Assembly: GCF_910592395.1 (NCBI RefSeq)
Contig: NC_088308.1
Span: 2,854,001 to 2,918,000, forward strand
Length of the DNA stretch: 64,000 nucleotides
Direction: 5' to 3'
Source: Lineus longissimus
Taxonomy: Eukaryota > Nemertea > Pilidiophora > Heteronemertea > Lineidae
The translations under genes and the position numbers were made by a program. The notes under the pieces were generated by a model. It searched no databases, was not told the DNA's origin, and saw only the letters and a program-made list of their open reading frames with translations. Below, one piece after another: positions 47,230 through 60,473 of this stretch (positions are counted from its first letter, which is position 1; the number at the start of each line of letters is the position of its first letter).

Positions 47230-50200
47230 TTTAAAAATGTGCTTCTCATTTTTCCTTACACACCACTGAGGCTCCATCAAGAAAATCGCACCATCGTAAC
47301 TCTAGCTCGCTTGCTCATACCATCATCCTTCTCAATTCTCTACCAAGGCCACCAGACGAGCAAGATCTGATCCGGAAGAGCAACAGCACTCTCTTCAGAA
47401 GCGTTCTTGACAGCTTTATTAGCATCATGATGATGAAAATAATAGACTGGATGAAGAATAGGATACCGCACGTCTGCTCCTTGATAAGGTCAGGTGAAGA
47501 AGAAAGTTCATACAGTAATTGCCAGAAGTAACATCCCTCAAGTGATGGGGCAGCTTGTTTGTTACAGTCATCATCCACTGAAGTCGTAACATCTTACATC
47601 ATTCCTGTATCAAAGCCAACAAGTTGTTGGTATTCAGGTACTTGACAATGACGAAAATCCTGAATCCTAATATCTATTTGCCAGCCAACAGACTTCAAAC
47701 TTCCACGACTTGTAGTTTAAATAAGGATCAGAAAGCGAACTTGTTCCAGTTGAAAAACATTCCCTAGTCTGGAGGGTATCCTCAAGAGAGCGATCAATAA
47801 TCTTTGAAAGCATCCAGCAGATCGTGACATGCCAAAATTTCAACCAACGCACTTCTTTCAAGCAAGACTTGAATTGAACATTCGCTAGACAATCATTTCA
47901 CCCCACCACAGCTTCATTCAGGATCAAAAGTAAACTTTGGTTGTTATCAGCGAAATACAGCTCATTTTATCATTCAAATGTCTGCAGGAAAGAAATCGAT
48001 ACGATTTTAATCTAGACAGCCAATCTTAACCTGATCTCTAAAATCAGGCACTCGTCTAGAAGGTGGTTGAGCCCAGAGTGCGTGGGGAGAATTTAAACAA
48101 CATGACCAATTTTGAAGTAAATGCTAGTTGTGTCAGTAATGCATGCATCTTAACTTGAATCGATTGAAATATTAGCACCAGAAAACCTAACCCCTACCAT
48201 TTGCATGCCACCTCAGATGAATGATCGAGCAAACTTGGATCGATTGCCTAAAACGTCTCCATTGATTACCATTTAAAGCAGGAAGTAACACGAAATTTTC
48301 AGAATTGGGATGTCATTTAGTTTAGCAATAGCAACATTCATAGACATCGAACCACTGTGGTGAGACCAAAATGTTGCATAAATTTTTCATGAAACAATTA
48401 AACTTGTCCAAACAGCAGACATTTTCATTCACAACCGAGCATTTCCAATGCAGCGTTACCAGTCAGTCGAAGCAATGTCAGTGAACCAGACAAACGTAAA
48501 TGCTGCTGTTACTGCAAGGCCTCCATAATGGTATGTTTATTTGACAAAAACTACCTTTCCAAATTCCATCATGCAGTGTTCAAAGGCTGGAAAATACACT
48601 AGACGTGACATCATAACCAAATTCCTTACAACAGCATCAAAGCAGTTTCTAAACAATGATTCACGGCAGCTTCCAATGTTTTTTGTCTGATGGAATTACC
48701 GTTAACCAGAGCAATTTGCATTAGCTTGCTGCACATGACAAATTTTAACTGTAAACCGCCACATTTTTGCCAATTTAGTCCAATTAGAGCAGTTACAGGA
48801 ACGGTTTCTCGTCAAATCACCTGAAGTTTTTTTAAACATGAATTTGTCAGGAAGGAAATCACTCAGGTAAATTGGATAAATTACCGACGTCGTCGTGTAC
48901 TGTTAATGTAACTGAAATGATGCAGTCACATGGTGTGAGTAGACAAATGGTGCAAAATATTGATGTGTTGTGTGATAAAGTTAGATTGACAAGGTTTATG
49001 GGATGCTTTGTGTATCATACTCCCAAGTCGACTCTGAGGTGGAATTTCCCTCATTGAGTTTTGATTGACATAGTCAGCCACTGAAGTTCAGCAAGTCATC
49101 TGACAACAAGGACAAGTCTCTTGAGACAAGCTTCATCCAGGCATGGAAATCGAAGAATCAGAAGTTCTGGGTAACAAAGTTTTTTTAGCATCAACTCTTT
49201 GAATTTGAGGGAAACATATGACTGATTCAACAGTTTTCAGATCGCTACATTGAGACAACAAGGACATTGATTGCGATCACTTTCTTGAAAGGAACTTCAT
49301 TCAGCTGTAGAAATAAGAGGCTCACATATAAAATTTTCAAGCTATCTGCATACTTACAGCTCCTTCTACACATCATAACTAGTGCTGGCATGGCATTATC
49401 TTGACGCCTCCTTTAATGATGTATCGGCCGAGAACAGGATCACTGAAGGTGACATGACCAGAATGGAAGACCACTTTCTCATTATCCTGCTTCCTGTGAC
49501 ATGTCCGACCATCAAGGGATGTGTGTTCCTGCCATTAATGTGTGATTATAATCTAATTAAGACCACAACACACGATGCGAAATCAACTAATGATAGCTGA
49601 CTGAACTCCACTTCAACCCTTCAACCCTCTAGTGTGTCTCATGGCAGGCTTATATATATACATATATTGTCATATATTTCTTTCTCACTCACATTTTGGC
49701 TCATCAAGATACGAATTGTATAAGTACTAGGTTCATGGAGAGACCAACAGTGTTTGTTTTTTTAGCTTCAAGATAACTTCGACCTCCCAATCTCAAAATG
49801 TCACTTATATCATATGATACAATGACCAGCTGACCAGCCCTAATAACTGCCCTTCAGCAAACTATTCCCCCTCAGCTGTAACAATCCACGTCCAATCTTC
49901 TCAAGAAGCTGGTCCTGTTACCATGACCAAGAAATGGCTAATCCAGTAGATGATACCCGTAACTGTAAATATCCAATGTCGTTTATTTTAGATGAGAACT
50001 ATTAGGCTAGAGACGGGGACGCACAGATGGCCATTCCCACAATTCTCGGTGCCGATCAATACTAATTTCGCAGAGACGTCAGTTATAGCTGGTGCCAGGT
50101 TTATCCATTTCGCTGAGGAAGTTTTGTCTATGTGCATCACTGTTACAAAATATAACAGGATGCTGTTACCAGATATGACCAATGCTTAGACATAAGCCAT

Positions 50201-50600
50201 TAACATTAGCCTTGCTACTATTATAAATCAGATATTAGCATTACCCACTGACACATGAATCACTAGACGTCAATAGAAACACAGTAATGGTCATCCAGTT
50301 TCCATTTTCCAATAAAGGCAAAAAAGCAGCTTTGCTAAGGGTAATAAGATTGCAGAGGAACCAGTGCTTTTATCCTTAGAAGAAAACTGATATCTCTCAG
50401 TGGGCAATTTTCAAATGCCTTTGTTGATGTTGATATCACGCAGGGGTATTTGACCTCTAATGTCCATCTCCGTGAGCAAGTGCCATTTGCTTGTATCCTG
50501 CGGGGACGGTAATCGATACATCCACAACAGGATATGTGCATCAGAGAAAAACCTTTTGAGATCTTCTTTCATGCGATCTTATTTCAAACTGGGTGTATTT
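47230..50600. other. No recognised gene
   Basis: Contains a possible short first exon (ATG at 48839, MNLSGRKSL, donor CTCAG-GTAAAT) that is too weak to call, and a dinucleotide-like TA patch near 49652. Frames at 49992-50189 are open on both strands with no way to choose. Confidence 0.35.
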
Positions 50601-50609
50601 TTTCTGAAG

Positions 50610-50771
50610 GCGAGAAAGGCAAAGGCGTCAATATCATCAGCTTTGGAACACAAGGGCATTGGATGTCTGAGTCGATGTGAGGCTATTTTAAACACGGTGT
50701 TTCTTTCCATGGGAAAACACCGGCCAATATATCAACTTCGTCAGTTGAGGACACTGGGGATCGGAACTTGA
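50610..50771 (+). CDS. Candidate terminal exon, 53 codons then stop
   Basis: A strong acceptor (GGGTGTATTTTTTCTGAAG) opens a phase 0 frame reading ARKAKASISSALEHKGIGCL, then a helical stretch with two cysteines, then HRPIYQLRQLRTLGIGT and TGA. Composition is basic and protein-like. No AATAAA was seen soon after the stop. No family is recognised. Confidence 0.28.
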   Translation, partial: ARKAKASISSALEHKGIGCLSRCEAILNTVFLSMGKHRPIYQLRQLRTLGIGT

Positions 50772-50779
50772 TGTCATTT

Positions 50780-52400
50780 TTCACGGGTTATGTTGCTCTC
50801 CAAAGGAATGAATGGACCAGCATTCCACGCTGACAACACTGATAATCAGGGGCAATCAGGGCTGACGAGAACGTGGTCAAGAGATCAATGTCTTTGGAGA
50901 TGAACATCAACATTGAGGGTAAAGGGAAGGTTTGTGGGACCATTAGCAACCATGGCAATCAGTCCCTCCAATTACGGATTATTGTCATAGAAATCAAGGT
51001 GCCACACCATTCTTTACACAGTTTTTAAATGCAGCAATTCTATTGATTTCCTCACCAGAATCAGCCATTTAGTGAAGTAGATAATTCAAATCGCATGTGA
51101 TCGCATTACAGATCAAAGTGGGAAGTCTTGTACCACTAGACTCGGGCTGAGAACCTGACCAGATGGTCAGATATTGGTCGTGGCTTCATCTGTGGTGTTC
51201 CTCAGTCTTGTCATGTAAGGTGAAGAAGGTGCATTGAAGCTGGACGATATATAATCTATCTTCCCTTTAACTTACACTCATCTCACTGCCAGTACACCCA
51301 AGTGTAAATGCAAGTAACCTTCCCTGAAGTAGTATTTGGGGAATTAACTTGGAACTTAACTTAGAAAACATTATTTTTCAATTGCTTTGGTCACGCAAGG
51401 CTGCTCTCAACATGTAAACAGACTGAAGACACATGGAAGAGGGAAATGAATGCATTTTTTCTAGAAATTTATTTTTCAGTCAATGTTGTTCAACATGCAA
51501 AGCAACTACTATTATTCCTTAATGTTAATAATACTTTATCAAAAGTATCGTTGAGGGAATTTAATTGAATTAGAAATCAGTAAGCCTCAATTGCTTCAGT
51601 CATGCAACTCTCCTATCAAAAGATCTGAAGATAAGTTGAAAGAACAGGAAACATGGCTTGAAAGTTTTTGAGACAAGATGCTTTAATAGCTAATCATCAT
51701 TAGAGAAGCTAGCACAGCCTTGGTGGCGCCAGATAGGAACCAGTCGATAAGCATGCATGGTAACTCATCAACGTTTTATCAGAATGGCCTATGGTACTGA
51801 TATCTGTTTTGCTGATTTGCGACTTCGACAAAACAGAGACGAATTAAGCATTTTCTGAGCTTCATTCCTCATGAATAAAGCTCTAATTCAGTGAATTACT
51901 TTGTATCACCACCAACTACCCCCCACCCCACCCCAAAGGCTCTGTCGAAAAGATGCAACTACGACATGTCTGCAGCGATGAAGAGATATGATTGATGACG
52001 AGAATACGGTGGCAAGGTTAGCGTTACAAATTGTTTAGGGCAGTTTCTAAAAGTTCAAGCCAAATATCCAAATACCTCTCCCTTGTGAATACTCCCATCT
52101 CAACAGTGATACATTTACATCAGACTACATGTACTCTTAGATCCTTCACTTCCCATACAGTCACCCACAACCTGTTGCTTTCCCAAAGTTTGCTAATAAC
52201 ACAATCTCCTTGACTCAATCACACCAATACAGCACGGCAAAGGAGGAATGTGTACATTACATGTAGAGTGCCATATTTGAGAACCATATTGTCACCAAAC
52301 ATGTTGATCTTACTTGTGATATTGAAGTTACCAGTTTCATGCCATGGAGCTGGAAGGATGGTATGCATTGGCAATGCCTTTCTGCAGCATCTTTGGATGA
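50780..52400. other. No recognised gene
   Basis: C-rich run (ccccccaccccacccc) near 51920; otherwise nothing. Confidence 0.35.
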
Positions 52401-52405
52401 CATAC

Positions 52406-52520
52406 CTAAAGGCCAGCTTTAAAAACCAATTCACATCCTGGTGTACAGATTCATTTGCAGTCTTAGACATAATTAAACCTGAGAAGGTGTTATGGTCAAG
52501 ATATCCAGTTTCAAAGCAAG
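52406..52520 (-). CDS. Candidate internal exon, phase 1-2
   Basis: The acceptor is TCATTATTGGTTCAG with a CTTCTTCTCT run further upstream. The donor is excellent (CCTTTAG-GTATGT). 37 full codons read CFETGYLDHNTFSGLIMSKT, then ANESVHQDVNWFLKLAF, with one sequon. The overlapping + strand frame (52250-52606) is also open. Phase-compatible with the 60474-60548 and 37747-37873 candidates. No domain is recognised. Confidence 0.28.
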
Positions 52521-53224
52521 CTGAACCAATAATGACCATTCACAGTAAGCAGAGAAGAAGGCTGAGATTACGGACAAACTCAGCAAGTCCACTGCAATAT
52601 CACTGATATTATCCCACATAACCAGCAAAATCAATGCGATCACATTTCCTTAGATGGAACAAAAACAGCCGAGGCAATATATCCACTCTCAGAATCACTG
52701 TAATTTAGGGTAACATATTTCACCATAATTTACTAAGAAATAGCCTCATACATCACCACATTCCTATCTGTCCCAGGAAATAAAACTGCACGACAACCCG
52801 TTATTATCTGTATGAGGATATAAAAGCATGCGAAAAGTATGATTATGGAGATTTTTTTATCCACTCCGGTGCAATTCTCTTCATGATAACTGCTGACCTA
52901 TGGTCAAGCGCCCAGAAGACAGATCATAAACAGTTGCATCAGGCTTTCAGATCAGGCACAAGCCATGATATTTTTGCATTTTTGGATCATATTGGTAATA
53001 CCATAAAAAACACAGGTCTTTCAAAATCATCTGGGCACTCAAAATGATTGGTTAGTAAATCTCGTGCTGTGATAAACCCCACAACATTTAACAGCATGCA
53101 AGTGACAGAGAGGAAATTGAATGGCAAAGATTTTTTCCAATTGCTCATTCCAGGATAAGTCATGAAATGTTGATTTAATCGCCGGTGCATTATCTTCTGC
53201 TTCAGAAACAGATTTCTCTCCGTT

Positions 53225-53400
53225 AAGGGTTCTTCTTAAGCATTGGTAGGAGTCGCTGTGGTCTGATGAGTCCGGCTCATAGTGAAGAGGTCCCAGGTTC
53301 AATCTCCACTGTCACCATTTGTCTCTCTGTCTACTTGTCATAGTCAGTCCATATGTAGAAATGGATACCGGTACTGGTCTGAAAAGTGCAGGCTGAAGCG
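53225..53400 (+). mobile_element. tRNA-derived SINE copy
   Basis: An A-box-like tgtggtctgatga (about 53257-53269) and a B-box-like ggttcaatctcc (53296-53307) lie at tRNA spacing, preceded by 'gaggtccca', as in many invertebrate tRNA SINEs. The 3' part is unlike a tRNA. The boundaries are approximate. Confidence 0.5.
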
Positions 53401-54167
53401 CTGATTGAGCAGCTCATCTGCGGTCTTGCTGAAAGGTTTCAGGACAGACCAACCATTTGGTCACAATCTTTATCACTTGGCCACACTGCTTCTCTGGCAT
53501 GGAAAAAAACACTTTGTAAATTGCAAGAAAACTGGCAGCAACAAAGAGCAAAGAAAGTCCATTAATATTCATGATGGATTCATGTTCCACGACCGGAAAG
53601 AAAATGTGATGATCATGGTGAGTTTTGCATCAGCGGTTGAAAAAAACTTGCACAGCCAAGTTATGAGTAGGAAAAATTCCATCGCACCACTGACAAGGAA
53701 ATGGCAGATTAATCAAAATAAAACATGACTGGTCAGCAAACATGATGATCGAATGCTCCGCTGATCAAAATAACGCTATTTTTCCCCAGCAACTGACAAC
53801 GAGGAAATTGATCGGAGTTGGAACAAATTACAACCTTTGGCGTGAATTGATATTCCAGGATATTATCAGGTTGATGTCCAAATGATTAATATTGCTTTTT
53901 TATCCGTGATTGGCATTTTTGTGTTTTTTTCAATAAAAAGACGATTTGTTCAATGTGTCCAACAAACTGACAAATTGTGTTGCTGTTGTAAGGAAATAAC
54001 ATGCCACCTTGATAATAGGCAGTCTTGCATGTCAAAGATGACAGGTTACAGTGACATAATAAACCTGTTACAGTTTTTGACTGTATCAACTGTAGAATGG
54101 CTTGTCTGTCAAAATAACCACGATGCAGTTTTTAGTTGATCGAATGTGTCACTAGTCATTTTTTTAG

Positions 54168-54337
54168 GATGCAATGTTGGTGTTTTTTCTCTCCTTCGAT
54201 CTGTATGTCGTGAAAGAACTGTTCAGAAAGACTGTATTTCTTCAAACCAAATCCGAGCAATCTTCATGTGCACAAGTGATAGTCTGAATCTTGTGGCTTG
54301 GTCAGAATTAGAATACAGACACACAACCACAATTTGA
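54168..54337 (+). CDS. Weak candidate terminal exon
   Basis: A strong acceptor (GTCATTTTTTTAG) opens a phase 1 frame of 55 codons to a TGA. It reads CNVGVFSLLRSVCRERTVQK, then a second part containing LVAWSELEYR. Four cysteines suggest an extracellular protein. No donor, family or polyadenylation signal was found. Confidence 0.18.
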
Positions 54338-54634
54338 TCTTTTTGAAAATTTCATCAATTCCCAGATACCACTGTCGCTTTAGTCTCAAAACTCCCAATT
54401 TCATCAAATCATTCTAATCGAGTTACCAAACTTATTTTTGTATCGGCAAACAGGCAAATCCCTATTCAGGGCACATTTCATTGATTCGGTTGAATGAGCC
54501 CGTGATATTGGATCACGTACCCCATCATTAGGATAAGCTGGGATCTGCGTTAAGGTTGTAAAGGTTTTCAGTAAAGCTAGTTACAACTTTCCGTTGGCTT
54601 TCTAGATGTGTAAGTAGTAGTAACAGAAAGGAAA

Positions 54635-54835
54635 TGCAGGTTCCCAAGCACTTTAAGAGGCCATTGTGGTCTTGTGGCTTGGACTCTGGCAAGTGTTCGA
54701 GAGGTCCTTGGTTCATATCCCACAGCCGTCATGAGACTCTACAGGCAGGTCTAATGTCTAATTTACCTTATCCAGCTGTATAAACGGGTAGTTGAGAAAT
54801 GCTAGAAGAGTGAAGTCCAATGGCAATCTCTGCCA
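54635..54835 (+). mobile_element. Second tRNA-derived SINE copy
   Basis: The A-box-like tggtcttgtggcttgg (54667-54682) and B-box-like ggttcatatcc (54710-54720) match the first copy. A 'gggtagttgagaaatgc' tail follows. Confidence 0.5.
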
Positions 54836-55888
54836 TAGTGATGGCAGATATTGTGGAGCGGAAAATACAGTTTGATAGTTGCTGGCTTTTTTTCGCAGAT
54901 TTCGCATTCAAGGCAACAGTTATAATCAAAATACTACGTGCTCAGATATGCATATGTCAAGCCATCAGATTTCTTTGGCCATCATCATGTGCATCCTTTT
55001 AAAAAAATGCAAGATTTAATCAAACCTTTATCTTTTTGTCAGCCAAAAACAGAATATTTCTCTTCAGGGCATATTTTATTGATGTTGTTGAGGATATTCC
55101 AATATTGCATCACGTATCTCATCTTGAAGATCAGCAGGATAACCATTCAAATGATTTTTTAGGAACTGACAGATTTAGAACTCTGCAGATGCATTAGTGA
55201 GACTTTTAGAAAAAAATGTTAATGGCATCGTTTTGGATTGAGCCTTGGAAACTACCAAAGTGCCCTGGATTAGTTCTGGTTCCTTTTCTTGAAGGTAATG
55301 TACCAAGTAAAGTTGGTTGCAGAGATGTTTCGAAGACAACATATTTTACTTTGACTGGTTTTATTTGGAAAAGTATGGTGATATAAACTTTTATCAAAGA
55401 ATGAGAATTGTCATCTTCTTGGTGAAACTGCATTCATATGACACTAATAACCTTGTATGCAGGTTCTTAATGCAGCTGAAATATGCCAAAATTATTGACA
55501 GACACCAGAAAACAAAATTGCATAGGTCAGCAAAATAATCTGTAAAAAATATGCAAGACAACACAACGTTATTGATTGCCGCTGACAGGAAAATATCATA
55601 AGATAACCAAGAATAAAGTTTTTCTCAAAACATTGCCGTCTGCCTATAAGGCAGATCAGGCAGTGAGCAGGAAATGTTCAGTGAACCAGATATAATCGCC
55701 AAGCTCAGCGAGAAAAACTTTCTCCTTTGGATGCTGCCTGCCTTCGCAGGATTTACTCAATGAACAAAAACATTGGTAGCACAAGCCAGCGGCAATCAGG
55801 ATTCACACAACGTTTGAGATGATCTTTTTGGGAAGAATAGCTAGCTGCTAAAAGGAGTGTTAAGATGGTTGCCTGCGACAATTAACAA

Positions 55889-56000
55889 CAACTTTGAGTA
55901 TAAAGCGTTGTCAATGTTTGAGTGAATATAGCTTTGTCGATGTTTGAGTGAATACAGCTTCAGCTAGTTGCTTTGAGTGTGGCTTGAATGTGGCTTCTTG
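55889..56000. repeat. About 25-base tandem repeat
   Basis: 'tgtcaatgtttgagtgaata' and 'tgtcgatgtttgagtgaata' are direct neighbours, with weaker copies on either side. Confidence 0.8.
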
Positions 56001-56814
56001 CTATTCTACATCACAGGACCGGAATAACGAGTTCCCCTGATAATTTTAGAGTATCTACTTCCCCGTACTATTTGGAAATATAGGAATGGGAACAAATTGC
56101 TATGGATGGAAATAAGATATTCCATTTATGCAGCTGACTTGTGTATAAGAACAATAGCCGGGGGTTGAATTTCCAATTAAACACTTAACAATGGAAATCC
56201 AATACTGTTAATCATGAAATAACCTGTTTGTGGCAAGTGACACAAGACATTCCTTCCAAAAACTATTTAACAGTTCCGTCTTGAGTTTAAACTTTTCAAA
56301 GGGTCAAAAGCACTTTTCATGAAAGTTTCAAGCTAACAGCCACAACTGAACCAAATCCATCAAACCCAAGGAGAAAACTTTTTTTTTTACATCCAGTTGA
56401 CAATACAGGGAAAAATCCTTAATTCCAACTCAAGGCCCGTCAAAATGGTGATGGGAAGTGATGTTATGGAAAACAGTTGAAAAAAAAAGATAGCTGATGG
56501 TCTCACTCATGCCGACTCCTTTGCCAGAATGAGGTAAACACAATGAAGGAAGCTATTACAGCAACTATTAAAGACCACAAGCAGTTGTCTCTGTGATAGA
56601 AAGGATACATGGGGAAATAGGTTGAAACATAACAATAAATTGATAGCTGTAATAGACACTGCCTAAGAGCAGCAGTGTGAAGACTGAAGGTCTGTGTAAG
56701 TTTAGCAAAATAAGTGTTGTCAACAATGATGGTGTTCAATCAAAAGGAAACTGATCCAAAAACAACCCAGCAAGGTTGAAAACATGTCCCAAGCTTTTGA
56801 ATATCAAGGGTGTA

Positions 56815-57690
56815 GTCCACACTGACAGACTGATCATTTACCCTGATCAAATAGTCGCTTGGTGTCTTCACATGATTAGAGAATGTGGCCAATTCCTAAG
56901 AATCCTCATCACCAATTCATTGGCAACAACTATGTTTTGATAAGCTGGACAGGCAATCAAGGCTTCACATTCTAATCCTCTGTTTCCCGATAGCTGGACA
57001 AGCTTTCTGCCAATACTTCAGCATCATTCAGCATTAACCCCAGACTCTTACATAGCTTCCCTTCTCTCAAAACAAAGCAGTAATTTACAAGGGAAGAAAC
57101 CTAACAATAGAAATTGGCAAGCAACAACACTGAAGTTTAAGGTCATAACAAGAATTGGTCATTAACCCTGATCAGATAGCTACATGTTGTCTATAGCCGC
57201 ACTTACACCACCTGAAAATGGACCACCAATCTTGGTTCGGGAACCAATGCCGCACCATCGAAAATCCACCAAGCGCTTACACCAGCGCTGCAGCTAGTTA
57301 TAAAATCCGGCTACAGATGGCGCGCAAACAATAAGCCGAACGCGGAAAGCCTTGGCAGAAAGCGCCATTTCGAAAGCGCCGCCTGGAGCCGAACCATCTA
57401 ACTAGCTAATTGCCGATCCATTTGCGCTTACACCACGACAAAGCCGAACTTTTAACAAGCCGGGCGAATTTGGACCATCAAGCTTGGTGGGACAAATTCG
57501 CTCGGCAATTTGTATCGGCAATGGATTGCCGAACCAATTTGTCGCGGCAATGTGGTGGTGTAAGTGCAATTGGTCCACCAATATTTCGTGGTGTAAGCGC
57601 AGCTTATGGCTGATTAGAGGATGTGGCCTATTTCCACATCAGCATTCATTAGCAACAAGGCTGTGATAAGCTGGACAGGTAATCAACCCA
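56815..57690. repeat. Diverged segmental duplication, the second copy split by a MITE
   Basis: Copy 1 is about 56840-56965. Copy 2 is 57155-57194 plus 57605-57690. Shared blocks are 'accctgatcaaatag', 'gattagagaatgtggcc' and 'gataagctggacagg'. The second copy is interrupted by the 410-base element. Confidence 0.75.
57195..57604. mobile_element. 410-base MITE with 17-base terminal inverted repeats
   Basis: The ends are agccgcacttacaccac (57195-57211) and its near-complement (57588-57604), two mismatches. Sub-terminal 'ttacaccac' recurs inside on both strands. The element is visibly richer in G+C than its surroundings. Flanking TAT on both sides suggests a 3-base target duplication, as in PIF/Harbinger-type elements, though TAT is not their commonest target. 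It encodes no transposase. Confidence 0.8.
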
Positions 57691-58239
57691 AGTGTAAAAG
57701 GCCAGTCATGCAAAATACCCCTCCGTAGACTGAAAATGGACTGAATTGCTTGCAATTCGTCTTCTTGCAGAGCTTGTCATTTCTCAATTAAATGGTGTAA
57801 GGCATGCCATACCAAGACTTGACATATCAAGTGCCATTTCCGAAATACACAATGCCACAATCAACCAATCAAAATGTAAGCAAACCTGGCATTTCCACCA
57901 ATATATTTTCATCGCTAGTTCATTTTGTGAACACGGTTAGAAAGCAATATATTTTGGTTGGCTTGACAGCAGGTTGTTGATATAGTGAGATGGATTTTAA
58001 GGACAGGTGTGATCTTTAATTGGTGGTGAGAGATTACAAGAACCCATTACATTTTTTGCCATGATGGATTTTTTTTAATACTAAATTCAGTAAGGGATTT
58101 GAATCTAGTACTACTTCAGATTGACAGATTGTACCTGCTTTAATGACGGCTGGGAATGATACTGCAGACTATTTTTTATTGCTTGATATCAAAGCAAATT
58201 TAAGGAATAAACAGCTTTTTTATATGAACCAACTTTATG

Positions 58240-58735
58240 CTAAAGAGGACCCGAAAAATAACACGGATGTTACATCAATAAAGCTCATATGTACTTCACT
58301 GATGCCTATTCATGACACAACCCAACACTGATGTATCAGATTGGCTGGGGAAACTTTGCATCGAAATCGCATCGAGTGTCACCCAAACGAACCTGATACA
58401 ATGTCAAGTTTGTCATCCCCCACTTGCACCAAATACTGGCATTTTTTACTAAAGAAGACACAAGATGAAAGGATATGGATGCAGCCTCAACAAACACTTA
58501 TAAACATGGTACTCATATATCTTTCACCAGAATCCTTTTCAATGTCACCCAAATCAAACAAATCAGATGCAGTGCCATATACGTTTCCCCTTCTTGCACT
58601 ATGAATATTGGTGCTACCCAACAAAGAAAGAAGGTGAACAATCCACATGTAACATCGATAAAGCTCATATGTACCTTACTCACGGTTATTTATGACGAAA
58701 CTCAAGACAATGTATCTGTTTGGTATAGGAACATC
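58240..58735. repeat. Degenerate tandem duplication, about 190 and 383 base spacing
   Basis: 'aataaagctcatatgtactt' near 58277 recurs near 58660 as 'gataaagctcatatgtacct', with a weaker copy between. 'gtcacccaaa' also recurs within. Open frames 58341-58774 are by-products. Confidence 0.7.
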
Positions 58736-58799
58736 ATATGCCATCACAGGGAAAATACTATACAAAAAACATAGATAAATTTCTGCTGCAGCCAATATT

Positions 58800-60470
58800 G
58801 TTGACATCAGCAAACAAGGCCAAGTACTCCATGTCTGCTGTTGGAGGCTGAACGAGGCAGAATGTCAACATTGACAAATAACTTGAGGAATCTTTACGAA
58901 CGTTGAGTTTCGGTACCAATGGCATCAAATCATATGAGGAAAATCTTTAGGGAAGAGCTGGATGAATGAAAATCAGTAATTTGGAACCAACATCAGTTTC
59001 CTTATTGGAGAAGGTGTCTCCTGATAGAAGTGTTCGCAAAGGCAGACACTGATGCATGTTCATTGAAAGAACAACTACACACCAAGGCAGCAGTGTTTGC
59101 ATAAACCGGTTGCTGTGGTGAGGTTACCAAGTGCCTGATATCGACAACTCTGCCAATGCCAGTGCCATTATCCTGTGCAATAAATCACAATCAGACTGAC
59201 AGAAACACACACAGTCATCAACCAACTACTAATTAAACGCACCAAAATTGATTTCCTAGATCAAACTCTTTGGCATAGACTTTGTTTCATTGGAGGAGGA
59301 GGTGAACTCTAGGAAATAAAGGTTGTTGTACTTTTCACAAACCTTTGTTCATTTTCTTCCAATACAAATACCACTCCAGATAGTAGTTTTTCACAAACCT
59401 CAAAGAACTTTTGCAAAAAAGCTTTCTTTCTATGAGTTTGCAGACAACCGACCGTTCAAAGTCAATTTCACATAAACGACCATTGTTTACCTTTGTTAGA
59501 ACGAACAGCAGACCCAATTCAAATTTGCAGATTTGCAACAGCACGAGATAATCCATTTATTGAGTTTGCTTCACCGAAAGAAGCTTTTAGATGAGATAGC
59601 ATGGTGTCAACATCTCCCTGAGCAATCTTATAGGTTAAAAGCAGCGATCCATCACCTATAATATACTAAGCAGTCACCAAAGCGAAGAAAGATATCTTCC
59701 TTGGGTGAAACAAGCAAGAAAAACCAGGAAAGGACAATTCTATTCTATTCCCTCTACTCAAAGTGATGACATTAATGTTCACCACATTTCACGATATCCA
59801 ACCTTCAACCAATATAGACCATCAAAGTGTCTTATATATCAGCATCTTCAGACCATATTCTTAGCATGTAAATGTTATGATCTTTGTTTATGCTTGGATT
59901 TATCTTTGAACTTATCCTGTCACACCTGTTCCCAAATTAGATAATCCACAGTAAAAAATGCCTCAAAGATGCACAAATAGACTACTTGTGCTATTATCGT
60001 CTCTTGTAGGATACGAATAGCATCAGTCCTCAGGATGATGGGCTTTGAACTACCTGAGTGTATGTGATCATTATTTTCATCATGTACATGACTTTCTGTT
60101 TTTCTCAATGCAAGGTGTATTGGACAACTTCAGGTTTACTTTGAACAGCAGATATACAGATAACTCTGCTTACTTAAATAAGAAATCAGGTTTCTGAGGT
60201 AAAAGCTATTTCAAAGTGGGTGAGTAACTGTTCATTTGGTCATCATTTGGCTTAAGGATGGTGCCAGAACTTATTAGCCTTTGGCTCCAGCATCAAATGG
60301 GAAAACCTTTCACATTATCATGACAGCTGTTAAGATGAATATTGCTAGCTGTTATACATATGATCCTGTCTCCTCCTAATAATGGGTTTCCTTTATCACG
60401 GTATATCCTACTTTCCGTCTCAAGTGGCGCGGTAACACATTCCTTTGATCACAGGGACCCCTAATGGCCA
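58800..60470. other. No supported gene
   Basis: A - strand ATG at 59556 opens 22 codons (MDYLVLLQICKFELG...) to a CAAAG-GTAAAC donor and could be a leader exon, but nothing links to it. Confidence 0.3.
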
Positions 60471-60473
60471 TAC

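Noticed and set aside
50988-50997. CRISPR arrays, operons or bacterial ribosome-binding sites anywhere in the window
   Set aside because: Direct repeats here have no spaced-array structure, and gene layout is eukaryotic. The coordinates are a placeholder.
57410-57613. + strand frames of 60-67 codons
   Set aside because: They lie inside the 410-base MITE.
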